A stretch of 64,000 nucleotides of DNA from DAOUAM01 sp034433305 (GTDB lineage: Bacteria; Chloroflexota; Dehalococcoidia; Lucifugimonadales; DAOUAM01), in assembly GCA_034433305.1 (NCBI GenBank), contig DAOUAM010000054.1, positions 4,180 to 68,179 on the forward strand. The letters are read 5' to 3'. The notes beneath the pieces were generated by a model. The model was given only the letters and a program-made list of their open reading frames with translations. It had not been told where the DNA came from and did not search any database. Made by a program: the position numbers and the translations under genes. This document shows positions 51,472 to 59,668 of the stretch, piece by piece. Each line of letters opens with the position of its first letter. Position 1 is the first letter of the stretch.

Positions 51472-52677
51472 TCATGAGTCCTGGTGCTCGGCCAGCGTGC
51501 GGCTGGCGGCGGCGACGCCGGCCCCGCGAGGCACCTCGTAGCCGCACCGAGGCAGGACTTCCTCCAGCGCGGCCAGCAGCGCCAGGACGAACTCCCCCTT
51601 GCTGGACTCGCCCATCAGGCCGATGCGCCAGACCTTGCCGGCAAGCTCGCCCAGGCCGCGGCCAATCTCGATGCTGTACTGGCGCAGCAGGGCCTGCCGT
51701 ACCCTGGCCTCGTCGGTGCCATCCGGTACCCAGACCAGGGTTATCTGGTCCAGGGCGTACTCCTCGGGCACCACGGGCCTCAGGCCCAGGGCCTGGAGGC
51801 CAGCGCGCAGCGCCGAGGCGTTGCGGCGGTGCCGCTGGAAGCGTCGCTCCAGCCCCTCCTCCAGCACCATGCGCAGTGCCTCCCTCAGCGCCAGCAGCAT
51901 GCTCACCGGCGCGGTGTGGTGGTAAACGCGCTCGCTGCCCCAGTACTTCATCAGCAGGCCCAGGTCCAGGTACCACGAGACGGGCCTGGTCTTGCGAGTA
52001 GCCACGACGTCCCGCGCCCTGGGGCTAAGCGCCACCGGCGCCAGCCCGGGAGGGCAGCCCAGGCACTTCTGGGTGGCCGAGTAGGCATAGTCAATGCCCC
52101 AGCGGTCCACCGCCACGTCGCTGCCGCCCAGCGAGGTCACGGCGTCCACTACCAAAAGCGCTCCGTGCTCGCTGGCGAGCCTGGAGATGTCCTCCAGAGG
52201 CTGCCTGACGCCCGTGGAGGTCTCGGCATGCACCGCCATCACCAGCTTCACCCGCGAGTGCTTCTGTAGCTCGGCCTCCAGGACATCGGGCGGGAACGGC
52301 CGGCCCCACTGGGCGCGGAGCGGCACAACCCTGGCGCCCACGCGGCCAGCCATGTCCACCATACGCTCGCCGAAGTAGCCGCATACGCACATGACCGCCA
52401 CATCGCCAGGCTCCAGGAGGCTGGTCAGGCCCGCCTCCATGCCTGCGGAGCCGGTGCCCGGCACAGCCAGGGTTATCCCTTCGCTGGTCTGATAGACCTC
52501 CCTGAGTAGCGCGGAGATTTCGTCAAGAATGAGGACGAAGTCTGGGTCGAGGTAGCCCAGCATGGGGGCCATCATGGCCTGGAGCACCCTGGGACTCACA
52601 TTGCTTGGCCCTGGGCCAAGGAGAATCCGAGGTGGCACGACAGGCACCCTGGAAGCGGGCAACCGCGCAGGGGTCAT
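51472..52677 (-). CDS. Class V aminotransferase (alanine--glyoxylate / serine--pyruvate type)
   Basis: A 401-residue PLP enzyme. It begins 'ILLGPGPSNVSPRVLQAM'. The PLP-binding blocks are 'VPGTGSAGMEAGLTSLLEPG' and 'LLVVDAVTSLGGSDV'. The Schiff-base Lys is in 'YSATQKCLGCPPGLAPV', and 'YHHTAPVSMLLALREAL' and 'WRIGLMGESS' follow the AGXT pattern. Probably glyoxylate detoxification or serine-glyoxylate exchange. AGGAGGG precedes the ATG. The GlcG/HbpS-like gene lies 42 bp upstream, an association that fits glycolate/glyoxylate metabolism. Confidence 0.93.
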   Translation of the reverse strand: MTPARLPASRVPVVPPRILLGPGPSNVSPRVLQAMMAPMLGYLDPDFVLILDEISALLREVYQTSEGITLAVPGTGSAGMEAGLTSLLEPGDVAVMCVCGYFGERMVDMAGRVGARVVPLRAQWGRPFPPDVLEAELQKHSRVKLVMAVHAETSTGVRQPLEDISRLASEHGALLVVDAVTSLGGSDVAVDRWGIDYAYSATQKCLGCPPGLAPVALSPRARDVVATRKTRPVSWYLDLGLLMKYWGSERVYHHTAPVSMLLALREALRMVLEEGLERRFQRHRRNASALRAGLQALGLRPVVPEEYALDQITLVWVPDGTDEARVRQALLRQYSIEIGRGLGELAGKVWRIGLMGESSKGEFVLALLAALEEVLPRCGYEVPRGAGVAAASRTLAEHQDS

Positions 52678-52719
52678 GAGTCCCTCCTTTGGGGCGGCAA
52701 AGGCTTTCGCCCGGAGGCG

Positions 52720-53121
52720 CTAGCGGATGGCCGCGACGCCTGCCTGGGCAGCCAGCTCGTCCTGGTCGGCGGTGCCGCCGCTTCCGCCTATGGCGCCGAC
52801 GCACACACCGTTGCGGACTATGGGCACGGCGCCGGTGCCGGGTATGAGGTCGCCGCCCTCCATCATGACCAGGGAGCGCATTACGGGCGTATCCGCCCGC
52901 GCCTGAAGGTCGCGGCTGGGCACGCCGAACGCCGCCGACGCCCTGGCCTTGCCCCGAGAGACCGGCGCGGTGCGCCATGGGGCGCCATCCATTCGCACCA
53001 TGCAGACCAGGTCACCCCGGGCGTCCACCACCGAAAGGCTCAGTGCCACGCCCATCTCGACAGCCTTCGCCTCCGCCGCTTCCAGCGCCTTCCTGGCTTC
53101 AGCCAACGTCAGCCCTGCCAT
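52720..53121 (-). CDS. GlcG/HbpS family heme-binding protein (DUF336)
   Basis: A 133-residue single-domain protein of the GlcG/HbpS family. It has 'EARKALEAAEAKAVEMGVAL', 'LVCMVRMDGAPWRTAPVSRG', 'GGDLIPGTGAVPIV' and 'CVGAIGGSGGTADQDELAAQ'. Homologues bind heme or are encoded with glycolate oxidase genes; the biochemical role is unsettled. It precedes the alanine-glyoxylate aminotransferase in the same orientation with a short gap, so co-transcription is likely. Confidence 0.92.
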   Translation of the reverse strand: MAGLTLAEARKALEAAEAKAVEMGVALSLSVVDARGDLVCMVRMDGAPWRTAPVSRGKARASAAFGVPSRDLQARADTPVMRSLVMMEGGDLIPGTGAVPIVRNGVCVGAIGGSGGTADQDELAAQAGVAAIR

Positions 53122-53148
53122 AGCTTCCCTCCTTGACGCGAGACTCTC

Positions 53149-54672
53149 CTAGCTGTGATGATGCCGGTTGTAGCGGTCCTCGTACCGCACTATGTCATCC
53201 TCGCCCAGATAGCTGCCGGACTGGACCTCGATGATCTCCAGGGGGATAATGCCCGGGTTCTCCAGGCGGTGCTTCACCCCCACAGGCACGTAGGCCGACT
53301 GGTTCTCCGTGAGCAGAAAGACCTCGTCCCCGCGCGTGACCCTGGCCGTGCCCCGGACGACCACCCAGTGCTCCGCCCTGTGGTGGTGCATCTGGAGCGA
53401 CAGCGCGGCAGAGGGGTTGATGGTGAGCCGCTTCACCTGGAAGCCAGGGCCGGAGTCCACGGTCTCGTAGTGGCCCCAGGGGCGATGCACCTTGCGGTGG
53501 TTCTCCTGCTCGGCCCGGCCCTCGGCCTTGAGGCGGCTTACGATCTCCTTCACTTCCTGCACCCGGTCCTTGTGGGCCACCAGCACGGCGTCGGCGGTCT
53601 CCACCACTATGACGTCTTTGAGCCCCACCGCGGCCAACATACGGTGCTTGGCGATGAGGAGAGCGTCCTGCATGGAGCGGGCGTACACATCGCCCTGGAT
53701 GAGGTTGCCCTCCACGTCCCGGCTGGCCTCTTCCCACAGGGCCGACCAGGAACCCACATCGGACCAGCCCACGTCCAGCGGCAGGACCACGCAGCCCGAG
53801 GTCGCTGAGGGGCCTTGGCCGTTCGACAGGGCCGGGCTGGCCAGCCTCTCCATGACTGCGTAGTCTATCGAGTCGCTGGGACAGGCGGTGAACAGCTCCG
53901 CCTTGGGGCGATAGAAGTCGCCGTCCCAGTGGCCCTGGGCGTAGGCAGCCCTGCACGCCTCGGCGATGTCAGGCCGGTGGCGCTGGACCTGCTCCAGCCA
54001 GACTGAGGCCTTCATCATGAAGATGCCGCTGTTCCACAGGTAGTCGCCAGACTCCAGGTAGGCCCTGGCCGTGGCGCGGTCCGGCTTCTCCACAAAGGCA
54101 TCCAGGACGCGGGCCGAGGAGGCGACTGCCTGTGCCAGCGCTCCGCCTTGATTCGTCGCCATAACGCTGGCCAGGGCCTTGCCCTTCTTGATGTAACCAT
54201 AGCCCGTGCTGGGCGCCGTGGGGACGATGCCAAAGGTAACTATATAGCCACACTGGGCCAGGGCCGCTCCCTCCTGCACCGTCCTGCGGAACCCCTCCAC
54301 ATCCTTGATGACGTGGTCGGCGGGCATGGCCAGCATCACCGGGTCCAGCTCCTGGCCCTGGTGGTTGTCCGACAGCGCCAGCGCCGCCAGGGTCAGGGCT
54401 GGCGCCGTGTTGCGGCCCACAGGCTCCAGAATAATGCGAGACGGCGCCTTGCCCAGGCCGCGCACCTGCTCCGCCGCCAGGAAGCGATGGACTTCGTTGC
54501 AGACGATTATGGGGGATGCCACGCCTTCCAGGCCATCCAGCCGGGCCAGCGTGTCCTGGAGCATGGTGCGTTTGCTTACCAGGGGAAGGAACTGCTTGGG
54601 GTAGTATTCCCTGGAGAGGGGCCACAGGCGGGTGCCGGAGCCGCCAGCTAGTACCACAGGGTGCAGGGCCAT
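53149..54672 (-). CDS. manC: Mannose-1-phosphate guanylyltransferase / mannose-6-phosphate isomerase
   Basis: A 507-residue bifunctional enzyme for GDP-mannose supply. The nucleotidyltransferase domain has 'LAGGSGTRLWPLSREYYPKQ', 'PADHVIKD', 'AFVEKPDRATARAYLESG' and 'LPLDVGWSDVGSWSALWEE'. The C-terminal cupin isomerase domain has 'RPWGHYETVD', 'LQMHHHRAEHWVVVRGTARV' and 'YVPVGVKHRLENPG'. The ATG at 54672 has GGAGG at 5 bases; a GTG two codons upstream is too close to that site. A strong promoter is visible. No glycan gene cluster is attached. Confidence 0.96.
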   Translation of the reverse strand: MALHPVVLAGGSGTRLWPLSREYYPKQFLPLVSKRTMLQDTLARLDGLEGVASPIIVCNEVHRFLAAEQVRGLGKAPSRIILEPVGRNTAPALTLAALALSDNHQGQELDPVMLAMPADHVIKDVEGFRRTVQEGAALAQCGYIVTFGIVPTAPSTGYGYIKKGKALASVMATNQGGALAQAVASSARVLDAFVEKPDRATARAYLESGDYLWNSGIFMMKASVWLEQVQRHRPDIAEACRAAYAQGHWDGDFYRPKAELFTACPSDSIDYAVMERLASPALSNGQGPSATSGCVVLPLDVGWSDVGSWSALWEEASRDVEGNLIQGDVYARSMQDALLIAKHRMLAAVGLKDVIVVETADAVLVAHKDRVQEVKEIVSRLKAEGRAEQENHRKVHRPWGHYETVDSGPGFQVKRLTINPSAALSLQMHHHRAEHWVVVRGTARVTRGDEVFLLTENQSAYVPVGVKHRLENPGIIPLEIIEVQSGSYLGEDDIVRYEDRYNRHHHS

Positions 54673-54749
54673 GGTCACCTCCGTTCAGCCCGATAGCTCC
54701 GAGTCGGCAAGAGGGGCTTCTCCGGTAGCTTCTGGCCTGACATGCAAGA

Positions 54750-54779
54750 ATTATATGTAGCCATATAATCCCCGGTCAA
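54750..54779 (-). promoter_or_regulatory. Sigma70-type promoter for manC
   Basis: On the minus strand, TTGACC (54779-54774), 18 bp, TATAAT (54755-54750), about 75 bases before the start codon. The gap 54673-54993 otherwise contains a TAGAAT close to the EndoQ-like start and nothing else clear. Confidence 0.65.
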
Positions 54780-54993
54780 CTTGCGAAAACGTCCGCTTAC
54801 GTGCCGATGACTCGTGGGCGCCCGGCCCACTGAGAGGCAAGCCATGTATCATGCCGCCCCTGCTGGAAGGTGGCGGCTGAGTCTCTTCTCCTGTCAGCCC
54901 ATCGGGGGAGAGGGCTGGCCGCCTCTTTTCAGCAAGAATGGTACGAGTCCCCCGCTGCCCTCTCTGCCAGTAGCGGTCTGCTAGAATCGGTGT

Positions 54994-56259
54994 ATGGAAT
55001 ACGTGGCAGACCTTCACCTGCACTCGGCCTACGCCCGGGCCACCAGCAAGGAGCTGAGCTTCGAGAACCTGGCCCACTGGGCGAAGCTGAAGGGCATTGA
55101 CCTGCTGGCCAGCGCGGACTTCACCCACCCGGTCTGGTCCGAGGAGACACGGCGCAAGCTGACTGACCTGGGCAACGGGCTGTACGAGCACGGGGGCGTC
55201 AGGTTCGTCCTGGGCACGGAGGTCAACTGCGCCACACGCCACGGCGGCAAGGGCCGGCGCGTCCACATGCTGCTATTCGCCCCAGGCCTGGACACGGTGG
55301 CCCGGATCAACGCCGCCCTTGCCGGCAAGAGCGACGACCTGGAGCAGGACGGCAGGCCGACCCTCCAGATGTCCCCCAGGGACCTGCTCACCACCGCCCT
55401 GGATCTGGACAGCCGGTGCCTGGTCATACCCGCCCACGTCTGGACGCCCTGGTACGGCGTGTTTGGCTCCTTCTCCGGCTTCGACTCCCTGGAGGAGTGC
55501 TTCGGGGACATGGCGGAACACATCCACGCCGTGGAGACTGGGCTTTCCAGCGACCCGGCCATGTGCTGGCGTGTCCCGGAGCTGGACAGCCGGGCCATCG
55601 TCTCCTTCTCCGATGCCCACTCGCTGCCCAGGCTGGGACGCGAGGCCACGGTGTTCGAGGGCGAGCTTTCCTATGACGGCCTGGTACAGGCCATCAAGGC
55701 CCAGCGCATCGCCTACACCGTGGAGTTCTTTCCCGAGGAGGGCAGGTACCACTACTCGGGCCACCGTGAACACGGTGTGCGCTACTCCCCCGAAGAGGTC
55801 CAGCGGCACGGCCAGCGCTGCCCTGTCTGCGGGCGCAGGCTTACCCTGGGGGTGACCTATAGGGTCGAACAGCTTGCCCGGAGGCAGGTCCAGTCCTGGG
55901 TGGACGAGCACTCCTTCACCAGGGCCGACAATGGCCGTCCGCCTTACATAATGCTGGTGGGCCTTCAGCAGGTCATAGCCGAGAGCCTGGGTGTGAGCAC
56001 CAGCTCAAAGAAGGTCCAGGCTGAGTACACGCGATTGCTGAGCGAGCTGGGTGCCGAGCTTGTGGTGCTGAAAGACGTCCCGGTGGCGGAGGTCCAGCGC
56101 GTAGCCGGCCCACGAGTGGCCGAGGGCATCGCAAGGGTCCGCCGAGGCGACATCTCCATAGAGCCGGGCTACGACGGCCTGTACGGCATCGTGAAGGTGT
56201 GGCCCGACTCGGCGGACACGCAGGACGAGGCTTCCCAGGGCCGCCTGCCATTGCAGTAG
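54994..56259 (+). CDS. Endonuclease Q family protein (PHP-domain DNA repair nuclease)
   Basis: A 421-residue protein with an N-terminal PHP phosphoesterase domain: 'VADLHLHSAYARATSKELSF', 'DLLASADFTHP', 'IPAHVWTPWYGVFGS' and 'IVSFSDAHSLPRLGREATVF'. A zinc finger follows in 'CPVCGRRLTLGVTYRVEQLA', which is specific to EndoQ. The C-terminal part has 'PPYIMLVGLQQVIAESLGV'. EndoQ cuts 5' of deaminated bases (uracil, hypoxanthine) and abasic sites; it was found in Thermococcales and a few bacteria. Metal ligands appear intact. Start follows a TAGAAT within 7 bases, leaving a very short or leaderless message. Confidence 0.87.
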   Translation: MEYVADLHLHSAYARATSKELSFENLAHWAKLKGIDLLASADFTHPVWSEETRRKLTDLGNGLYEHGGVRFVLGTEVNCATRHGGKGRRVHMLLFAPGLDTVARINAALAGKSDDLEQDGRPTLQMSPRDLLTTALDLDSRCLVIPAHVWTPWYGVFGSFSGFDSLEECFGDMAEHIHAVETGLSSDPAMCWRVPELDSRAIVSFSDAHSLPRLGREATVFEGELSYDGLVQAIKAQRIAYTVEFFPEEGRYHYSGHREHGVRYSPEEVQRHGQRCPVCGRRLTLGVTYRVEQLARRQVQSWVDEHSFTRADNGRPPYIMLVGLQQVIAESLGVSTSSKKVQAEYTRLLSELGAELVVLKDVPVAEVQRVAGPRVAEGIARVRRGDISIEPGYDGLYGIVKVWPDSADTQDEASQGRLPLQ

Positions 56260-56332
56260 GCGATGCGCGCTGACACCACAGGTCTGCCGCAAAAGGTTAT
56301 ACTATCGCCAGCATTTTACGCTGGAGGCACTC

Positions 56333-56752
56333 ATGATACATATAACCGAGGAGATGCGGGAGTTGGTCAACAACGCCCTGGCCGACAGGGTGCCCTGTAT
56401 CCTGGGGACTGCCTCCAGTGATGGCAAGCCACAGATCAGCCTCAAGGGCAGCCTCATGGTCTATGATCACGAGACGCTGGCCTACTGGGAGCGCGCGCTG
56501 CGGACGGCCCTGGAGAACATCTCCGAAAACCCTCAGGTTGTAGTCCTGTACCGCAACCCGGACAGGCGCATCAACTGGCGCTTCCACGGCACCGCTAAGG
56601 TATACGATTCGGGGCCTGTGCGCGACGATGTGATGGCCCGCACGGTAAAGGCGGAACTGGACAGGGACCCCGACCGCAAGGGCGTGGCCGTGCTGATCAC
56701 CGTGGACCGGATAACAGACCTGTCTGGCAGGGTGCTGCAGCAGCGGGACTGA
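56333..56752 (+). CDS. Pyridoxamine 5'-phosphate oxidase family protein
   Basis: A 139-residue split-barrel flavoprotein. 'ALADRVPCILGTASSDGKPQ' and 'SLMVYDHETLAYWERALRTA' are followed by 'NPQVVVLYRNPDRRINWRFH', the usual FMN/F420-binding layout. True PdxH is longer, so this is a general FMN- or F420-dependent reductase of unknown substrate. GGAGG sits before the ATG. Confidence 0.87.
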   Translation: MIHITEEMRELVNNALADRVPCILGTASSDGKPQISLKGSLMVYDHETLAYWERALRTALENISENPQVVVLYRNPDRRINWRFHGTAKVYDSGPVRDDVMARTVKAELDRDPDRKGVAVLITVDRITDLSGRVLQQRD

Positions 56753-56762
56753 GCGCGAGGGG

Positions 56763-58082
56763 CTAGGCGCCGCCATCCCCCGCCGGCGTGGCGGCGGGCT
56801 GAGGCCGGTACTTGATGGAGAACTTGCTCTCCCGGATGCTGAAGCTGGCCAGGCTGGCGCCGGCCAGCAGCGAGCCAGCGATGGCAAAGGGGACGGTGTA
56901 GGAGCCGAAGGCGTCGTACAGGGCGCCTCCCATGTACACGCTGAGCGCCCCACCGGTCTGGTGGGCAAGCGTCACCATTCCGGCCAGCGTGCCCATATGC
57001 TTGAGGCCGTACACCTCGGCGGTCAGGGAGGAGGTAAGTGGCGCCGTGGCAATCCAGGAGAAGCCCGCCACAATGGCAAAGCCCCACAGGGCGATGGGGC
57101 CAGGGGCCAGCAGAAGCATGGCGTAGGCCAGGCCGCGGACGGCGTAGGTGGCCCCCAGCAGGTTCTTGCGGCCCAGCCTGTCGGACCAGGCGCCCACCAT
57201 CAGGACGCCCAGCACGTTCAGGCCACTCATGACACCGAAAGCCAGCGCGGCAACCCCCGGCGACGCGCCACGCTCTATGGCGAAGGGCACATAGTGGGCC
57301 GAGATGATGGCCGTGGTCATGCCGCAGACGAAGTACCCGCCCGTGAGTTGCCACATGGGCAGGGACTTGTAGGAGTCCCGCCAGCGGTCAACCTCCAGCG
57401 GGCCGCGTGCCTCTTGGGAGGCCCGCGTGGACGGCGGGCCACTCGCCCCGGTAGGCCCGGAGTCGCCGTCCGGCTGGAGGCCCATCTGCGCGGGGCTGTC
57501 CCGCAGCAGGACAAAGGCCAGGGGCAACGCCAGTCCCAGCACCAGCGCGCCCAGCACTGTCCACGCCAGCCGCCAGTCCGCCGTCTGTATCAGCAACATG
57601 GCCAGGGGGACCAGCACCAGCGAGCCGGCGGACGCGCCGGCTGTGCTGATGCTCAGCGCCACGCCCCTGTTGCGCCGGAACCACCGGGCCAGCACGGCAT
57701 GCACCGTCACCAGCGAGACCCCGCTGGCCGCGACGGACATGACCACGCCATATACCACTATAAAGAAGGCTATGTTGCTGGTGCGGGCCAGCAGCAGGGT
57801 GCCAGCGCCCAGGACAAACAGGCTGGTCAGGATAACCTTGCGCCCGCCCAGTCTGTCATAGAGCCGACCTATGAAGGGCTGGCTGAGGCCGTTGACCAGC
57901 CAGCCTATGGCAATGGCCAGGGAGATGGCGCCACGGCTCCACTCCAGGTCCCCGCTCATGGGGATTATGAAAACGCCGGTGCTATTCCTCGCGCCGGTGG
58001 AGACCAGCATGGCGAAGGCTGCGGCAGCTACGATAAGCCAGCCGTAGAATATGCGGCTGCCCACCCTGGATTTCGGCCACAT
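56763..58082 (-). CDS. MFS transporter (oxalate/formate antiporter-like)
   Basis: A 439-residue major facilitator with about 12 helices. It opens 'FYGWLIVAAAAFAMLVSTGA', and the loop 2-3 motif is 'QPFIGRLYDRLGGRKVIL'. 'VHAVLARWFRRNRGVALSI' and the second-half 'LMVGAWSDRLGRKNLLGA' match the OFA group. The long hydrophilic loop between helices 6 and 7 holds acidic and Ser/Gly residues. Cargo is likely a monocarboxylate. AGGAGG precedes the ATG. It is a paralogue in style of the MFS gene at 43.1 kb. Confidence 0.9.
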   Translation of the reverse strand: MWPKSRVGSRIFYGWLIVAAAAFAMLVSTGARNSTGVFIIPMSGDLEWSRGAISLAIAIGWLVNGLSQPFIGRLYDRLGGRKVILTSLFVLGAGTLLLARTSNIAFFIVVYGVVMSVAASGVSLVTVHAVLARWFRRNRGVALSISTAGASAGSLVLVPLAMLLIQTADWRLAWTVLGALVLGLALPLAFVLLRDSPAQMGLQPDGDSGPTGASGPPSTRASQEARGPLEVDRWRDSYKSLPMWQLTGGYFVCGMTTAIISAHYVPFAIERGASPGVAALAFGVMSGLNVLGVLMVGAWSDRLGRKNLLGATYAVRGLAYAMLLLAPGPIALWGFAIVAGFSWIATAPLTSSLTAEVYGLKHMGTLAGMVTLAHQTGGALSVYMGGALYDAFGSYTVPFAIAGSLLAGASLASFSIRESKFSIKYRPQPAATPAGDGGA

Positions 58083-58336
58083 GCTTGCCTCCTGGGATAC
58101 CCTGCGTGGTAGCCTGTTGACTGGAAGTCTAGCACCGCGGACACAGATGGACAAGGCCCCGGGCCGCTGCCGCCGCCTTGCAGGCAGCACAGGCTGTCAG
58201 TGCATCCGATTATGCAGAATAATACTTAATTCGATTGCAAAATCAGACGTTTCCATACAATAATCACTAGGAACACCATGTGACCTGGGCGCACTCGTGC
58301 CACAACATGCTCCAGGGGCGCTAAGGAGAAGAAGCC

Positions 58337-58933
58337 ATGTCTGAGCAGCGGAGAGTCACACTGAAGCCGGTCACCAGGGAAGACGTCGCGCGGATAAAGA
58401 GGTGGCTTGGGGACGAGGAGGTGGCGGAAAGCTGGTTCGGCAGGTATTCCTACGGCGACCCGGCGCACCTGGGATACCACCCTTCGGAGATGGAGCACGC
58501 CTCGGAGTCCGAGTGGGAGCATGTGTTCAACAACCCTGAGCACCGCATCTACTCCATCTACAACGAGAGCGGCGAGCACATAGGCGAGGTCCACATAGCC
58601 ATCGAAGAGTCCCTGGGCGACGGCCAGGTATCCATTCTCATAGGGCGCAAGGACCTGTGGCACCAGGGCTACGGCACAGCCGGCATGAGGGCCGCCCTGG
58701 ACCTGGCGTTTACCGAGCTGGGCCTGTACCGCGTGTGGGTGGACATCCCTGAGTACAACAAGGCCGCCAGGGCCATGTGCGAGCACCTGGGCTTCATGCA
58801 CGAAGGGACGCTACGCAAGAGCCGGCCCCACGAGGGCGCCAGGTTCGACTCCGTGGTAATGGGCATGCTGGCAACCGAGTACACCCAGCGGACTCCTCGC
58901 GAGGGCGCTGCTAGCGAAACTCCACGGGTCTGA
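58337..58933 (+). CDS. GNAT family N-acetyltransferase (RimJ/RimL-like)
   Basis: A 198-residue acetyltransferase of the RimJ/RimL type. It shows 'RVTLKPVTREDVARIKRWLG', 'LIGRKDLWHQGYGTAGMRAA' (acetyl-CoA loop Q-GYGT) and 'DIPEYNKAARAMCEHLGFMH'. AAGGAG precedes the ATG. The AT-rich patch just upstream has TTGCAA and TACAAT at a short 15-bp spacing. Substrate may be a protein N-terminus or a small amine. Confidence 0.9.
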   Translation: MSEQRRVTLKPVTREDVARIKRWLGDEEVAESWFGRYSYGDPAHLGYHPSEMEHASESEWEHVFNNPEHRIYSIYNESGEHIGEVHIAIEESLGDGQVSILIGRKDLWHQGYGTAGMRAALDLAFTELGLYRVWVDIPEYNKAARAMCEHLGFMHEGTLRKSRPHEGARFDSVVMGMLATEYTQRTPREGAASETPRV

Positions 58934-59014
58934 AAGCTGTCCGTGGGCTGTCACTCTTACCCTGGTCTGCCAGTAAGGGAAACGGGCTAACGTCAGGTCC
59001 GTGCAGGCGTGGTG

Positions 59015-59668
59015 CTACTCGTCTATGACCACCAGCCCCTCACGGGCCGCGTGAACAATCGCCTCCGCCCTGCTCTTCACGCCAAGCTTGCTATAGATGC
59101 TGGTCAGATGGAACTGGACGGTCGCCAGGGAAACGTGCAGGCGCTCGGCAATCTCAGGGTTGGAAGCGCCGTCCACCAGTAGCTGAAGTATCTCCGCCTC
59201 TTTGTCCGTTAGCCTGTCGGACAGGGCCGTGCGCCCGTTGGAAGACTGGCCCAGGTAGCCCTGCACCACCTTCCGGCTCACCTGAGTGGAGAAAACGGTG
59301 CGCCCGGACTTTACCATGCGAAGGGACTCTATGACCTCCCTGGGAGGCGTGTCTTTCAGCACGTAGCCCTCGACCCCCAGCTCCATCATGGCCCGAATGT
59401 ATGGTTCGTTGGAGTAGTTGGTCAGCACTACGACTCGGACATCCGGGTAGTGGACGCGGATGCGCCTGACCAGTTCCACTCCGTTGATCTCGCCCTTGAG
59501 CCGGATGTCCGTCAGGACAACATCTGGCCTGGCCCTGTTCAGCACCTCCAGTGCCTCCAAGGCGCTCGCCACATCGCCCGCGATCTCGAAGTCAGGCTCC
59601 CCTGACAGGGTAGCTACAACCCCGGCCCGGAAGATCGGGTGGTCGTCAATTATCAGGACGCTGATCAT
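59015..59668 (-). CDS. NarL/FixJ-type response regulator (ComA-like position)
   Basis: A 217-residue regulator. The receiver domain has 'VLIIDDHPIFRAGVV' (acidic pocket), the phospho-acceptor Asp in 'PDVVLTDIRLKGEINGVEL', the Thr in 'VVVLTNYS' and Lys in 'EGYVLKDTPP'. The LuxR-type helix-turn-helix is 'LTDKEAEILQLLVDGASNPE' and 'LHVSLATVQFHLTSIYSKLG'. The ATG at 59668 overlaps the stop of the kinase gene by one base (TGATG), so the pair is stoichiometrically coupled. By position it is the ComA counterpart of the peptide-sensing cassette. Its targets are unknown; two dyads lie before the peptide gene. Confidence 0.93.
   Translation of the reverse strand: MISVLIIDDHPIFRAGVVATLSGEPDFEIAGDVASALEALEVLNRARPDVVLTDIRLKGEINGVELVRRIRVHYPDVRVVVLTNYSNEPYIRAMMELGVEGYVLKDTPPREVIESLRMVKSGRTVFSTQVSRKVVQGYLGQSSNGRTALSDRLTDKEAEILQLLVDGASNPEIAERLHVSLATVQFHLTSIYSKLGVKSRAEAIVHAAREGLVVIDE

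Noticed and set aside
58235..58261. Promoter TTGCAA/TACAAT before the GNAT gene
   Set aside because: The spacer is only 15 bp, so it was left as a remark in the GNAT entry rather than listed as a feature.
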